Below, piece by piece: positions 27,794-36,948 of a DNA stretch of 64,000 nt (positions are counted from its first letter, which is position 1; each line of letters opens with the position of its first letter). The DNA is from Phycisphaerae bacterium (GTDB taxonomy: Bacteria; Planctomycetota; Phycisphaerae; Phycisphaerales; Phycisphaeraceae). Position numbers and translations under genes: made by a program. The notes under the pieces are model-generated. The model was not told the DNA's origin. It made no database searches and saw only the letters and a program-made list of their open reading frames with translations. The stretch is taken from NCBI GenBank assembly GCA_030432595.1, contig JAUIGU010000001.1, positions 124,001 to 188,000 on the forward strand, given 5' to 3'.

Positions 27794-29791
27794 TCAGTCG
27801 CTCCGCTCCCCGACCGCCTGGCCGTACACCTTCACCTCGTAAATCGTCGGCGGGTACCAGTTGTTCGGATTGTTGTGCAGGTGCGCCCGCCGCACGTTCA
27901 CGCGCACGAAACGCACCGGGTCGGCATCTTCAACCACGTCGCTGGTGAAGCCGTACGTCTTGTTGACCACAGTGTCTTCGGTGTCCGTGCGATCCACGAT
28001 GACCGCCCAATCTTTGCCGTCGACGCTGCCCTCGATCGTGTAGCGGTAAAAAGCCTCCGACCCCTTGTGGATGTACCAAGAGATTTGCACGTTGCGGACC
28101 GCGCAAGGCTCGCCCAGGTCCACGCCCAGTTCGAACGGCCATTGCCGGTCATCGCTCTGGAACATCGTGTCGTAGTCGCCGTCGAACGCCCGCTCCGCCC
28201 CGTGCCCGTCCTTGCCCGAGATCGACGCCTCGGCCGGCTTGCCCTGCGACAACAAACGCCCGAACTGCAACGGCAGCACCAGACCTCGCTCCCGGCCGTG
28301 CAACAACTCCGGCGCGTAGTCGTAAAACGCGAAGCCATCGGCCAGATCAATCGGCATCACCACCTTCCCGCTCGTGCCCTCCCCGCGGATCCAGCGGTAA
28401 CCCGTGAACACCCGCGTCACCGGTTCGACGTCGCCGAACTCGTACACCGGCCCCGACTGCGACGAATACGTCGAGCTGTTTCCCACGGCCCGCGCCTCAC
28501 TCCACGGCCCCTCGATCGACTTCGACACCACGTACCCCCCGCGGCTGGGATACCAACCCGCCGCCTGCGAGAAGAACAGGTAATAAAACCCGCCGTCCTT
28601 CACGATGTGCGGCGCCTCGCGGTAACCGTTCTCAACCACCTTCGCGACAATCTCTTCGACATCAGTAAACGTGTCGTTGAGCCGGAAGACGTAGATCGTC
28701 GCGTTCGCGCCCTGGCCGGGCACGTTCGACGCGGCGACGAGGTACCCCCGCCCGTCGTCGTCGACGAATATGCTCATGTCGCGCACCTGGATGCCCAGCG
28801 GGTTGTAGATGCGGTGTACGGTAAACGGCCCGCCGGGCTTCGCCGTCGCGACCATCGCCTTGCCGTCACCGTAGCGCGGACCCGAAAGCTCCCAGTGGCA
28901 CCACCACACGATCTGATCGTTCTTCTGATCGTAAAAACGCGAGCCGGATTCGAACTTGAAGTCCGCCAGGTCCGGGTGGCTGCTGCGATCCATCACCACC
29001 TCGCCGTCGGACCAGTTCCGCCCGTCCGTGGAGGAGAACATCATCACGTGCTTGAGCGCCGGCCCGTCGCGCTCGGTGCGGAAGCGGTAGAAGGTGTCCC
29101 CCACCTTGATCGGCGGTCGCGAAAGATCGTCGCCGTCGCCCGTTTCGTTCGAGAACATATTGAGCCCGGCCGGCATCGGCATCGTCGAAACCTGCGCGAC
29201 GTTCGACACCAGACGCTTCCCGCCAACCCGGGCGTGCAGCCGGTAGAAGTACGTGCCCTCCGGCAACCCGACATCGTGAAACGACCGACCGCCGCCGCGG
29301 TACACCGGCTCGAACGGCCCGTCCTCACTCGTCGCGCGGTGAACCTCAAACCGCTCGCAGGGCTCGGCCGTCGCCCACATCAACGCGACGTTGTTCACTG
29401 GCCCGTCACGCCGCGCCGCAAACAACGACGCACTCAACGCCACCGCCGGCCCGTCGTACGACGCGTCGCGTCGCCGCTTCAACGCCCGGACGCTCTCACG
29501 CAGGCCCCGGTACGCGTCGGCCAACTCTTCCCGTGTCGCGTCGTCACGACGCTCAACCCGCCGCGCCGACTCGGCGTCCAGCCGCATCCGTGTCCACGTC
29601 GGGATGTCGTATTCGTGCTCCGGGAACGCCCGCGCCTCCTCGACCGCTTCGCCGAGCTGCGCCTTCAATCGACCGACTTCGCCGGCCGGCTGCGCGTGAA
29701 GTCCGCATGGCAGCACCAGCACCGCCAGCAGCAACGCCGACACGACCCACTTGGACCGACAAAGAAAAAACGAACGGCTAACGCTTTGCAT
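27794..29791 (-). CDS. Secreted GH43-like protein with F5/8 type C domain
   Basis: A 665-aa exported protein. A signal peptide (ALLLAVLVLPCGLHAQ) is followed by a helical region (about 40-95), a fibronectin-type stretch (about 100-180, ALMWATAEPCERFEVHRATS) and a five-bladed-propeller-like glycosidase region (about 185-500). The last contains VGDTFYRFRTERDGP, MMFSSTDGRNWSDGEVVMD and VENGYREAPHIVKDGGFYYL followed by FFS, the EAPHIVK segment being characteristic of GH43-type enzymes. A C-terminal discoidin-type (F5/8 C) carbohydrate-binding domain (about 525-660) follows. Likely acts on plant or algal polysaccharide; the substrate is unknown. ATG 29791 is preferred for the signal peptide, with GGAG about 10 bases upstream. 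Confidence 0.85.
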   Translation of the reverse strand: MQSVSRSFFLCRSKWVVSALLLAVLVLPCGLHAQPAGEVGRLKAQLGEAVEEARAFPEHEYDIPTWTRMRLDAESARRVERRDDATREELADAYRGLRESVRALKRRRDASYDGPAVALSASLFAARRDGPVNNVALMWATAEPCERFEVHRATSEDGPFEPVYRGGGRSFHDVGLPEGTYFYRLHARVGGKRLVSNVAQVSTMPMPAGLNMFSNETGDGDDLSRPPIKVGDTFYRFRTERDGPALKHVMMFSSTDGRNWSDGEVVMDRSSHPDLADFKFESGSRFYDQKNDQIVWWCHWELSGPRYGDGKAMVATAKPGGPFTVHRIYNPLGIQVRDMSIFVDDDGRGYLVAASNVPGQGANATIYVFRLNDTFTDVEEIVAKVVENGYREAPHIVKDGGFYYLFFSQAAGWYPSRGGYVVSKSIEGPWSEARAVGNSSTYSSQSGPVYEFGDVEPVTRVFTGYRWIRGEGTSGKVVMPIDLADGFAFYDYAPELLHGRERGLVLPLQFGRLLSQGKPAEASISGKDGHGAERAFDGDYDTMFQSDDRQWPFELGVDLGEPCAVRNVQISWYIHKGSEAFYRYTIEGSVDGKDWAVIVDRTDTEDTVVNKTYGFTSDVVEDADPVRFVRVNVRRAHLHNNPNNWYPPTIYEVKVYGQAVGERSD

Positions 29792-29996
29792 CCATCGATC
29801 TCCGCTGAAAACCGCGTGTTGATGATGACGTTCCGTGCGAGCACCACCACGCAGGCCCGAACCGACGACGACCCAAACCAAGAAGAACGGAACCGGGATC
29901 GTAGCAGACGCGCCACGGAAACCGCCGCGCCGCCATCGACGACGACTCAATGAAAAACCGCACGCGGACACGCTTCACGGTGTCGTCGTGCGGCAG

Positions 29997-30069
29997 TACC
30001 CCCTAGGGGAGTCGAACCCCTGTTTTCGCCGTGAGAGGGCGACGTCCTGGGCCACTAGACGAAGGGGGC
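29997..30069 (-). tRNA. tRNA-Glu (anticodon CUC)
   Basis: A 73-base cloverleaf. Acceptor GCCCCCT pairs with AGGGGGT; D-arm with TCTAGTGGCCCAGGA; anticodon stem GTCGC / GCGA(A) around the loop CCCTCTCAC (anticodon CTC); T-arm AGGGG-TTCGACT-CCCCT; discriminator A. CCA is not encoded. It stands alone between the GH43-like gene and the RNase HII-like gene. Confidence 0.95.
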
Positions 30070-30181
30070 TTCGTCGCGAACGGGCCGGTTGAAACCGGCT
30101 CCATCCGCTGCAGCGAACCAAAAAAGATAGCCAGCGCCGGCGGCAGTGTCAAAGAAACGCCTCGCGGTCTGCGTGCCCGGC

Positions 30182-31201
30182 TCAGGCCTGCCGCCGAAGC
30201 TGCGCCATCGTGAGCCCCAGCCCCGCCAGGTGCGGCGCGATCTCCCGGCCGAAGCGGTTGGCGTCGGTGCCGTAGCCCGCCGTGGGTTTGACGTCGGGGC
30301 AGCGCCGCGTGAACCACGCCTGGAAGCGGTGCATCATCAGTTCGCGGACGTATTTGGCCGTCATCGACGCGAGCGCGACGGGCATGTGGTTGCCGTCGGC
30401 GCCCGTCTCGAACCGCACCGCCATCGCGCGGCCGGTCGCTTGATCTTCGTAAACCTCATACACCGAACACTCGGGCGACTCCTCGATCACCGCGACCTGC
30501 GCCTCGGGGAACAGCAACGCGAGCTGCTCGCGGTAGCGTTGCCGGCCGCTCTGACGGTCCACGACCACGACCGGGCGCTCCTCGGCGAACTGTAGCCAGA
30601 TCGATTGCAGGTGACGCCCGACGTACGTGAAACTGACGGCGGCCTTGCTGTGGGTCTGCGCGACCATGGTGTTGAAGCGGTTTTCAAACACGACGGCCAC
30701 GGCCAGGTCGCCGGTGGTGACGCCGATGCGTTGCGCGGTGTGTTTGAGCAGGCCGCGGTCGAGCGCGAGTTGGCCGGGGTCCTGCGCTTCGGGCAGGGCT
30801 TGCCACGGGGCGTCGTCGGTCGCGGCGTACCACGCGGGCAGCGTGTCGGCGCGGTGCTCGGTCTCGCCGAGCTGGTCGAGCAGTTCGGCGACGTCGGCGG
30901 GGTGGCGGTCCATGAGCGCCGCGAACGCGAGCACGCCGCGTTCGAGGTGTTTCACACCGGCGGCCTTGCTGGTCAGGAGTTTCGAGTCGTTGACCGCGAT
31001 GCGCTGCTTGGCTTCGGAGATGCGGTGACACACGGCCTTGTTGAGCCGGGCCCAGAGATCGGGCGGCCCGGATGCGGGAAAACCACCGGTCGCGGTCTCC
31101 GCCGGCGCGGCCTTGGGGATGGCCAGGACGCACCGCCCGACGGTCAGGGGCCCGAACATTGGCCCGTACCCCGCCTCGTCGATGCCGGCATAAATCAACA
31201 T
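30182..31201 (-). CDS. Ribonuclease HII-like protein, enlarged
   Basis: A 339-aa protein with the RNase HII start LIYAGIDEAGYGPMFGPL (D8, E9 as metal ligands) and NDSKLL (D72-S73-K74), then VVVDRQSGR in the position of a later acidic ligand. RNase HII cuts RNA of RNA-DNA hybrids and single ribonucleotides in DNA. Typical RnhB is about 200-220 aa; this one has about 120 extra residues in the middle and C-terminus. It could be a divergent RNase HII or a paralogue with a different role; whether another rnhB exists is not visible here. ATG 31201 directly precedes the conserved start. Confidence 0.75.
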   Translation of the reverse strand: MLIYAGIDEAGYGPMFGPLTVGRCVLAIPKAAPAETATGGFPASGPPDLWARLNKAVCHRISEAKQRIAVNDSKLLTSKAAGVKHLERGVLAFAALMDRHPADVAELLDQLGETEHRADTLPAWYAATDDAPWQALPEAQDPGQLALDRGLLKHTAQRIGVTTGDLAVAVVFENRFNTMVAQTHSKAAVSFTYVGRHLQSIWLQFAEERPVVVVDRQSGRQRYREQLALLFPEAQVAVIEESPECSVYEVYEDQATGRAMAVRFETGADGNHMPVALASMTAKYVRELMMHRFQAWFTRRCPDVKPTAGYGTDANRFGREIAPHLAGLGLTMAQLRRQA

Positions 31202-31218
31202 AAGACCCTGATTTTGGC

Positions 31219-31246
31219 TTGGTTTGTAGCGATTTGCGCGTATATT
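31219..31246 (+). promoter_or_regulatory. Likely promoter for the secreted protein gene at 31351
   Basis: TTGGTT (31219-31224), a 16-base spacer, then TATATT (31241-31246). The gene start with a strong ribosome site lies about 100 bases downstream, giving a conventional leader. Confidence 0.5.
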
Positions 31247-31350
31247 AGGGTTGGCGGGTTTTATCGGCACCTCGGTGCCCTGCCCTCCGCCGCGATCTGG
31301 GCCGGTTCCTGAGTTTTGGGCTGGATTGCTTGCTAAAGGAGGCAAACAAG

Positions 31351-32175
31351 ATGAATTGGAGAAACCGTCGGCGTTCACGTCGGCAACTCAAGGCCGTCAC
31401 GTCTGCCGTGGCGACCGTCGCGATGACCGTGGGGTTCGGGGCCGTCGATGCCGACGCCGGGCAAATCACCCGGCCGATCCGTGACACGTCGTCCCGCACC
31501 GTCACCTCGACCGGCAAGGTCCTGCTCGCGATCCCCCGCCACGGGCACGGCCGGCACTACCTACACGCCGCCACCCGCGACTACCACGGCCGGCCCGTCC
31601 GCTGCGGCGTGGGCTACGGTGAGCCGCACCGCCTCGTCATCGGCCGCCTGCCCACCTGGGACCGTTACAACGCCGCGTACAACGTCTGCGAACCCCCCAG
31701 CCCCCGCCCGGCGTTCCAAACGTTCCGGCCCGAGGGTGCGTCGCGTAACACCAGCGCGTCCGGCTCGGCCGCGTCCGCCGGACCCGTCGTCGCCACCGGC
31801 GACTTCACCGTCATTGCCGCCGGGCCCACGCGCTTCGAAGACCTTGATGCGTCGCTCAAAGCCGACCCCTGGGCGTTGATGGACGCCGGCCGGTACCGAG
31901 ACGCCCGCCGGGTCTTCGGCCAACAGCTCGGCTCGGACAACAGCGTCGGCACCCGGGCCGGCCTCGCCGTCGCCGCCGCCCTGTCCGGCGACCTCAAGGG
32001 CGGCGCTCAAGCCCTGGGCGACCTGGCCGGCAGCGCCGACGCGCTGCGGGGCGTCGGCCTCTCGCCGTCCATGAGCGCCAAGCTCATGACCCTCGCCGAC
32101 ACGCTCTACGCCAACATGCCCGACGTGCAGAACGTGTTGCGGGCCATGGCCGGCGGTCAGCCCAACGACGCGTAA
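31351..32175 (+). CDS. Secreted protein of unknown function
   Basis: A 274-aa exported protein with an arginine-rich N-terminus and a hydrophobic signal segment (AVTSAVATVAMTVGFGAVDADA). The middle is low-complexity (serine/alanine-rich). The C-terminal part (about 170-270) is helical with TPR-like features (DPWALMDAGRYRDARRVFGQ, RAGLAVAAALSGDLKGGAQA). I do not recognise the family. ATG 31351 has an excellent ribosome site (AAAGGAGG, 8 bases upstream), unlike the leaderless-looking genes nearby. A terminator follows at 32243-32278. Confidence 0.8.
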   Translation: MNWRNRRRSRRQLKAVTSAVATVAMTVGFGAVDADAGQITRPIRDTSSRTVTSTGKVLLAIPRHGHGRHYLHAATRDYHGRPVRCGVGYGEPHRLVIGRLPTWDRYNAAYNVCEPPSPRPAFQTFRPEGASRNTSASGSAASAGPVVATGDFTVIAAGPTRFEDLDASLKADPWALMDAGRYRDARRVFGQQLGSDNSVGTRAGLAVAAALSGDLKGGAQALGDLAGSADALRGVGLSPSMSAKLMTLADTLYANMPDVQNVLRAMAGGQPNDA

Positions 32176-32242
32176 TCCGCGACCCTGACTCATCGCCCCC
32201 CGATCATGGTGGCGTCGGGGCACAACCTGCTTTTTCCACCGG

Positions 32243-32278
32243 CGCCCGGGTGTCATTCTCGACCCCGGGTGTTTTTTT
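32243..32278 (+). terminator. Rho-independent terminator
   Basis: Stem CGCCCGGG (32243-32250) with CCCGGGTG (32264-32271), 13-base loop, then seven T residues. It ends the secreted-protein gene at 31351-32175. Confidence 0.85.
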
Positions 32279-32310
32279 GTCCGTATCGCCCTCAGCTTCC
32301 GGGCTCCGCC

Positions 32311-32316
32311 TAACCT
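32311..32316 (+). promoter_or_regulatory. TAACCT -10-like box 7 bases before the HNH gene
   Basis: TAACCT, then 7 bases, then ATG 32324. No ribosome binding site is seen. Weaker than the TACACT examples. Confidence 0.35.
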
Positions 32317-32323
32317 CTCCGCG

Positions 32324-32683
32324 ATGTCGGAACACGGCGACAGAACCTGCGAACTGTGCGGCCGGTCGGGCTTGGCCCTGACGCGTCACCACCTCATCCC
32401 GCGCTGCCGACACCGCAAGCCGCGCACCCGGCGTGACCACACCCGCGACGCCATGAAGTCGTCGATCGCCCTGCTCTGCCGGCCGTGCCACGCGACCGTC
32501 CACGCCCACCTCACCGAGCAGCAGCTCGCCGCCGAGTATTCCAAAGTCCAGGCCCTCGCCGCCCACCCGGAGATCAAGCGGTTCGTCGCGTGGGTCCGAC
32601 GCCAACCGGTGGACCGCCGCATCGCCGTCCGCACGCCCAACCAGCGCCGCGACGCCCGCCGCGCCCGACGCCTCCGCCGCTGA
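32324..32683 (+). CDS. Small HNH-like zinc-binding protein
   Basis: A 119-aa protein with the HNH-nuclease metal arrangement: CELCG (C9, C12), LTRHHLIPR (H22-H23), CRPCH (C52, C55, H56) and H60. The C-terminal third is highly basic (RRDARRARRLRR), which fits nucleic-acid binding. Such small HNH proteins are often of unknown role outside mobile elements. There is no phage or restriction context here. It precedes hflX by 48 bases on the same strand but each has its own -10-like box. Confidence 0.8.
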   Translation: MSEHGDRTCELCGRSGLALTRHHLIPRCRHRKPRTRRDHTRDAMKSSIALLCRPCHATVHAHLTEQQLAAEYSKVQALAAHPEIKRFVAWVRRQPVDRRIAVRTPNQRRDARRARRLRR

Positions 32684-32719
32684 ATCCTCCCAAACCTCCA
32701 GCATCTCCGCAGCCTCGGC

Positions 32720-32725
32720 TACACT
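32720..32725 (+). promoter_or_regulatory. TACACT -10-like box 6 bases before hflX
   Basis: TACACT, then CGCACG, then ATG 32732; no ribosome binding site. Same layout as miaA. Confidence 0.5.
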
Positions 32726-32731
32726 CGCACG

Positions 32732-34066
32732 ATGGAATCCGGCCTGCGCGAACAACTCAAGGTCAGCGAAGAAAAAGCCGTCCTCGCCGCCCTGCTGCTG
32801 CCCGACTTCGGCGGCAACGCCCACGACCCGCTCGATGAACTGCGGTCCCTCGCGAACACCGCCGGCGCGGTCGTCGTCGATGAACTGCTCCAGAAACGCA
32901 CCAAGCCCGAGCCCAAAACCTTCCTGGGCAAAGGCAAGGTCGGCGAGCTCGCGGCGATGGTCAAGCTCCACGACGCCCAGGTCGCCATCTTCGAGAACGA
33001 CCTCTCCCCCCGCCAGATCGCCAACCTCGAAGAAGCCATCGAGTGCAAGGTCGTGGACCGCAGCGAGCTGATCCTCGACATCTTCGCCGCCCGCGCTCAG
33101 ACCACCGAAGCCAAGCTCCAGGTCGAGCTCGCGCAGCTCGAATACACGTTCCCCCGCCTGCGGGCCATGTGGTCCCACCTCGAACGCATCACCGGCGGCG
33201 CGCCCACCGGCATCGGCACCCGCGGCCCCGGCGAGCAACAGCTCGAAGTCGACCGCCGCATCGTCCGCCGCAAGCTCGCGCAGATGCGCCGCGAGATCGA
33301 AGAGATCCAGCAGCGCAAGCAGCGCGAGGTCGCCCAACGCAACCTCGACCACTTCACCGTCGGGCTCGTCGGCTACACCAACGCCGGCAAGTCCACGCTG
33401 TTCAACACCGTCACCGACGCCGGCACCTACGCCGACGACAAGCTCTTCGCCACCCTCTCCACCAAAACCCGCGAGTGGAAGCTCGGCGGCGGCGACAACG
33501 TCATGCTCTCCGACACCGTCGGCTTCGTGCGCGACCTCCCGCACCACCTCGTCGCCTCCTTCAAGGCCACGCTCGAAGAAGCGATCCACGCCCACCTGCT
33601 CCTGGTCGTGCTCGATGTCTCCGACCCGCACTGCCTGGACCAGCTCCGCACCGTCACGCAGACGCTCGACGACATCGGCGCCGGCGACCAGCCGCGCCGG
33701 CTCGTACTCAACAAGATCGACCGCCTCGACCACAACGCCGACCTGCTCGTGCTCCAGAACGAGCACCCCGACGCGATCCCGCTGAGCGCCAAGACCGGCC
33801 GGGGCCTGGACGCGCTGGTTGACGCCGTCCGCGTCGCGATGCACGGCGGCCTCCAGACGCTCACCCTCACCGTCGATCAGGCCGACGGCAAGGCCCTGAC
33901 CTTCCTGGAAAACCGGGCCGAGGTGTTGGAACGCGACTACGCCGACCGCGTCGTGCACCTGACGGTTAAGATCGGCAAAAACCAGCTCGACCGCCTCCGC
34001 GCCCTGGGCACCACCGCAAGACTGCCCGAAGAAAACAACACGGCGACGAGTGGTTGGGGCCGGTAG
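32732..34066 (+). CDS. hflX: Ribosome-associated GTPase HflX
   Basis: A 444-aa GTPase that binds the 50S subunit and rescues or splits stalled ribosomes under stress. It has the N-terminal HflX domain (DELLQKRTKPEPKTFLGKGK, VELAQLEYTFPRL, GTRGPGEQQLEVDRR) and a coiled linker (REIEEIQQRKQREVAQRN). The G domain has G1 GYTNAGKST (214-222), a G3 motif in LSDTVGFVRDLPHHLVASF, and G4 NKID. The length is normal for the family. ATG 32732 lies 6 bases after TACACT. Downstream is about 1 kb without genes. Confidence 0.96.
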   Translation: MESGLREQLKVSEEKAVLAALLLPDFGGNAHDPLDELRSLANTAGAVVVDELLQKRTKPEPKTFLGKGKVGELAAMVKLHDAQVAIFENDLSPRQIANLEEAIECKVVDRSELILDIFAARAQTTEAKLQVELAQLEYTFPRLRAMWSHLERITGGAPTGIGTRGPGEQQLEVDRRIVRRKLAQMRREIEEIQQRKQREVAQRNLDHFTVGLVGYTNAGKSTLFNTVTDAGTYADDKLFATLSTKTREWKLGGGDNVMLSDTVGFVRDLPHHLVASFKATLEEAIHAHLLLVVLDVSDPHCLDQLRTVTQTLDDIGAGDQPRRLVLNKIDRLDHNADLLVLQNEHPDAIPLSAKTGRGLDALVDAVRVAMHGGLQTLTLTVDQADGKALTFLENRAEVLERDYADRVVHLTVKIGKNQLDRLRALGTTARLPEENNTATSGWGR

Positions 34067-34106
34067 ATCGGGCGTGACAAGAAACTCAAACTCCGCACCA
34101 ATCGGC

Positions 34107-34201
34107 GGGTGCCACGGTCGCTTGCGACCGTGTGTCTTAAAAAAGTGCTCGGACGATCCGTCGGTACAGTTCGGCACGATCGCCAGCGACCGTGGCACCC
34201 C
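34107..34201. repeat. REPIN-like element, family B, copy 3
   Basis: Left unit GGGTGCCACGGTCGC-TT-GCGACCGTG then TGTCTT; right unit GGCACGATCGC-CA-GCGACCGTGGCACCCC. The outer arms pair over about 14 bases. Confidence 0.85.
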
Positions 34202-34359
34202 GCGCTCCGCCTCCCTCTCCCTGCCAGGGACAGGGCCGGGGTGAGGGTCGAAGCTCGCCATCACTTTCCAATCTCAAAGCCGTGGTCACGCGAAAGCCCT
34301 ACCCTCCCTCGATCCCTCCCTGAAAGGGAGGGAAGGAAGACGGAACCCGCGCGCTTCAG

Positions 34360-34402
34360 CCGGGAGCCGGCGGCTCCCGGTCCGGAACCCGCCGGGTTCC
34401 GG
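34360..34402. repeat. Two adjacent perfect hairpins
   Basis: CCGGGAGCC-GGC-GGCTCCCGG (34360-34380) and CCGGAACCCG-C-CGGGTTCCGG (34382-34402). Back-to-back perfect palindromes with no T-run, so not terminators. Confidence 0.7.
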
Positions 34403-34487
34403 TTATCCGTGCAAGAAACACGGACGATTGTGGGGACGACAACGCCCCTCGGATTCACTTGTGAAAGAACGCCGTGTGCGCCTCTGC

Positions 34488-34545
34488 GCGAGCCGGGCCG
34501 TGTCGGCCCGGTGTCCGGAACCCGGGTCGACACGGCCCGGCTCGC
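34488..34545. repeat. 18-base perfect inverted repeat
   Basis: Left arm 34488-34505 (GCGAGCCGGGCCGTGTCG) and right arm 34528-34545 are exact complements. The 22-base loop (34506-34527) contains a further CCCGG/CCGGG pair. It would form a very stable hairpin in RNA. Confidence 0.8.
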
Positions 34546-34892
34546 TTTGGACTCGCTTCGAAACAACCCGGGGCGGGACCGTCGTCACGATCCATGCAGA
34601 CCCCCGGCCGGCGTCGGCTTTTCAGCCCGCCGTCACCGCGTTTCGGATGGGACTCGCTCGGGGGGTTCCGGCGGGAGACGGCATGCAATCGGAATCCATT
34701 CCGACCCACCCGCGTCCAAGGCCACACGTCGTTTCGTGATTAAGGAACTCAAGCCCTCACCCACCTGGCACCCACGCGGAGGCCACGCCCTTCACTCGCA
34801 CTTACATTTTACCCGCACGCCGATCCGTATCCCGCAAAGTACCGGGCCAACCGTGCGCAGAGAAACGAACGGAAAACGGCCCGCCTCCCCGA

Positions 34893-34970
34893 CAAAGCGG
34901 CGGCCGGTGGCCGCCGTCCGCACCCCACACCGAACGGGAGACGGCCGACACCGTCGGCCGCTTTATAGAA
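34893..34970. repeat. REPIN-like element, family A, copy 2
   Basis: First palindrome GGCGGCC-GGT-GGCCGCC (34899-34915), second CGGCCGAC-ACC-GTCGGCCG then CTTTATAGAA. The loops GGT and ACC are complementary. 34940-34970 is identical to 6676-6706. Confidence 0.8.
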
Positions 34971-35107
34971 CCCAATCCGCTACGTTCGAATGACGTCTGC
35001 TTCCGCCGCACATCCACGGCGTGCGCACGGGCGGCGATCCGCGCGAACGAAGACGCGCAGCCCGTTAGGCTGCGGTTAGCGCGGGAGGGTTGATGGCGTG
35101 GATTCGC

Positions 35108-35977
35108 TCAGCGGCCGCGCGGGGCTCGGTAGAGCTGCGGGATGGTGAAGCCGAGTTTGCGGTCCCACTTGTTTTCTTCGGTCATGCTCCAGCCGGGCAG
35201 GGTTTCTTCCCACTCGTACTTGTCGGAGAACTGCTCGGGGGCGGAGTGGCCGTCGATCCAGGCGATGTTGACCGCGGTGTTGGAGTGGCGCGGGTGCGGC
35301 GTCTCGGAGAAGGTGCCGGCGGTGGCGAAGATGTTGAACCAGGCCCGCTGACGAATGCCGGGGTTGTGGGTGACCACGGTGTTCAGCGGATCGGCGGCGG
35401 GGATGAAGCCGTCCATCAGGAGGACGGTTTCCGTGGGCTGGACGATCTCCTCGACGCGGGCGGGCTGGTCGTAGACCGCGGTGCCGCTGGCGTGTCGGCC
35501 GCCGAGGATGTGCCCGTTGGCGGAGTAGTCGAGGTTGTGCCAGTTGTTGTCGAGGTAGTTCTCTTCGTCGGCGGTAGAGATCATTTCCGACTCGTCCAGT
35601 TCACGCTCGTCGAAGCTCGGGCAGATGAAGCCGTTCTCCTTGGGCATGTAGTTGTCGGCCACGAGCAGGCTGGTCCACCGCCGGACCCGTTTGACGTCCG
35701 GCGTGCCCGGAAAGGTAAAGGATGTCAAGCTGTCGGTCGTGTCGGGGTCCATGGACGCGGCGGGGTAGTAGTCCTGGTTGTCCGCGGCGTAGGAGAGACA
35801 GGCCGTGTTGATCTGCCGGATGTTGCTGAGGCACACGGCGTCGCGGGCGACCTTGCGGGCGGCGCCCAGGGCGGGCAGGAGGATGCCGATGAGCAGCGCG
35901 ATGATGGAGATCACCACGAGCAGTTCGATCAGCGTGAAGGCGTGCGCGCGTGCGGAGGGGCGGGGCTGGTGGTTCAC
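35108..35977 (-). CDS. Prepilin-type protein with RH-x10-DG C-terminal motif (1 of 3)
   Basis: A 289-aa pseudopilin-like protein. The type IV prepilin cleavage and helix signature is [20 protein letters not shown] with LLPALG directly after, processed by a PilD-type peptidase, followed by a globular domain ([20 protein letters not shown]). Near the C-terminus [16 protein letters not shown] is the histidine-DG motif typical of the very large planctomycete prepilin-like families, here with ten residues between H and DG. Exported, probably into a type II secretion-like pseudopilus or other fibre; exact role unknown. It is the last of three tandem paralogues on this strand. Confidence 0.88.
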   Translation of the reverse strand: MNHQPRPSARAHAFTLIELLVVISIIALLIGILLPALGAARKVARDAVCLSNIRQINTACLSYAADNQDYYPAASMDPDTTDSLTSFTFPGTPDVKRVRRWTSLLVADNYMPKENGFICPSFDERELDESEMISTADEENYLDNNWHNLDYSANGHILGGRHASGTAVYDQPARVEEIVQPTETVLLMDGFIPAADPLNTVVTHNPGIRQRAWFNIFATAGTFSETPHPRHSNTAVNIAWIDGHSAPEQFSDKYEWEETLPGWSMTEENKWDRKLGFTIPQLYRAPRGR

Positions 35978-36042
35978 GGGTTCTGTCCCTGGTTCGTGCC
36001 CGGGCGGGCGGTGGTTTGAGCGAGCGACCCGCTACATGGTAT

Positions 36043-36897
36043 TCAGCGGCCGCGTCCGGTCCGGGGCACGGTGAAGTTGGCCACGAAGCCGAGCTTGCGG
36101 TCCCACGGGTTCTCTTCGGTGAGGCTGAACGCGGGGAGGCTGGCCTGCCAATCGTAGGGGTCGGCGAGCTCGTAGGCGTCGGTGTGGCCGTCGATCCACG
36201 AGATGTTGACGTTTCGGCCCTGGCCGTGGCGGGCGTGGGGGGCGTAGAAGTTGGCGAAGCCGCGGAGCCAGAAGAACGCGCGCTGGCTGTTGGCGTAGGT
36301 GGCGCTGGCGTGGGGGTTGTCGAGGCTCTGGTCGGCGGGCTGGAGGAAGCCGTCGAGCAGGGAGATGGTGCCGACGGGGTCGACGATCTCGTGCATCTGG
36401 GCGGACTGTTCGGCGGCGTAGGCGGTGTCGCGTTTGGCGCCGAGGACGTTCAGGTTGGCCGAGTAGTCCTGGTTGCGCCAGCGGTAGTCTTCGAGGTTTT
36501 CATCCGACGCGTTGGGCAGGAGGTGGAACGGGTCGAGGTTCTTTTCCGGGAAGTTGGGGCACAGGAAGCTGGTGTCCTTGGGCATGTAGCCGCGGTGGAC
36601 GATGAGGCTGGTCCAGTACCGGCCATCGGGGCCGCCGACGCCGGTGAGGTCCTGGTCGGGCGGGGTGACGGCCAGGCCGGGGTCGTACGCGAGGCTGGGC
36701 AGGTAGTCCTTCTCGTCGGCGGCGTAGGAGTTGAAGGCCTGGTTGATCTGCCGCTGGTTGCTGAGGCACTGCATGTCACGCGCCGCGTTACGGGCGGAGC
36801 TGAGCGCCGGCAGCAGGATGCCGATGAGCAGCGCGATGATGGAGATCACCACGAGCAGTTCGATCAGCGTGAAGGCGGTCGGGCGGGTGTGTTTCAT
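36043..36897 (-). CDS. Prepilin-type protein with RH-x11-DG C-terminal motif (2 of 3)
   Basis: A 284-aa paralogue of its neighbours. Signature [20 protein letters not shown] with LLPALS directly after, then [19 protein letters not shown] and, near the end, [18 protein letters not shown] (eleven residues between H and DG). The C-terminal stretch [19 protein letters not shown] closely matches that of the gene at 35108 ([18 protein letters not shown]), so these two are recent duplicates. ATG 36897 is preferred; ATG 36906 is 3 codons upstream. The 65-base gap to the next gene suggests co-transcription. Confidence 0.87.
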   Translation of the reverse strand: MKHTRPTAFTLIELLVVISIIALLIGILLPALSSARNAARDMQCLSNQRQINQAFNSYAADEKDYLPSLAYDPGLAVTPPDQDLTGVGGPDGRYWTSLIVHRGYMPKDTSFLCPNFPEKNLDPFHLLPNASDENLEDYRWRNQDYSANLNVLGAKRDTAYAAEQSAQMHEIVDPVGTISLLDGFLQPADQSLDNPHASATYANSQRAFFWLRGFANFYAPHARHGQGRNVNISWIDGHTDAYELADPYDWQASLPAFSLTEENPWDRKLGFVANFTVPRTGRGR

Positions 36898-36948
36898 GGC
36901 GAGCATCCGATCAAAAGCGACGGGGCGCGGCGGGCGTGAGACGTGGGG

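Larger units (their letters stand above)
34067..35107. other. Gene-free kilobase rich in palindromes
   Basis: No ORF here has family motifs. The stretch holds a family B REPIN-like element (34107-34201), a CCCTCCCT-GAA-AGGGAGGG hairpin (34314-34332), two near-perfect short palindromes (34360-34380, 34382-34402), an 18-base perfect inverted repeat (34488-34545) and a family A REPIN-like element (34893-34970). About 34550-34890 and 34990-35100 show nothing I can name. Confidence 0.6.

Noticed and set aside
34109-34993. Several ORFs of 60-290 codons in the palindrome island
   Set aside because: They run through palindromic repeats in multiple frames, lack ribosome sites and motifs, and overlap one another on both strands.
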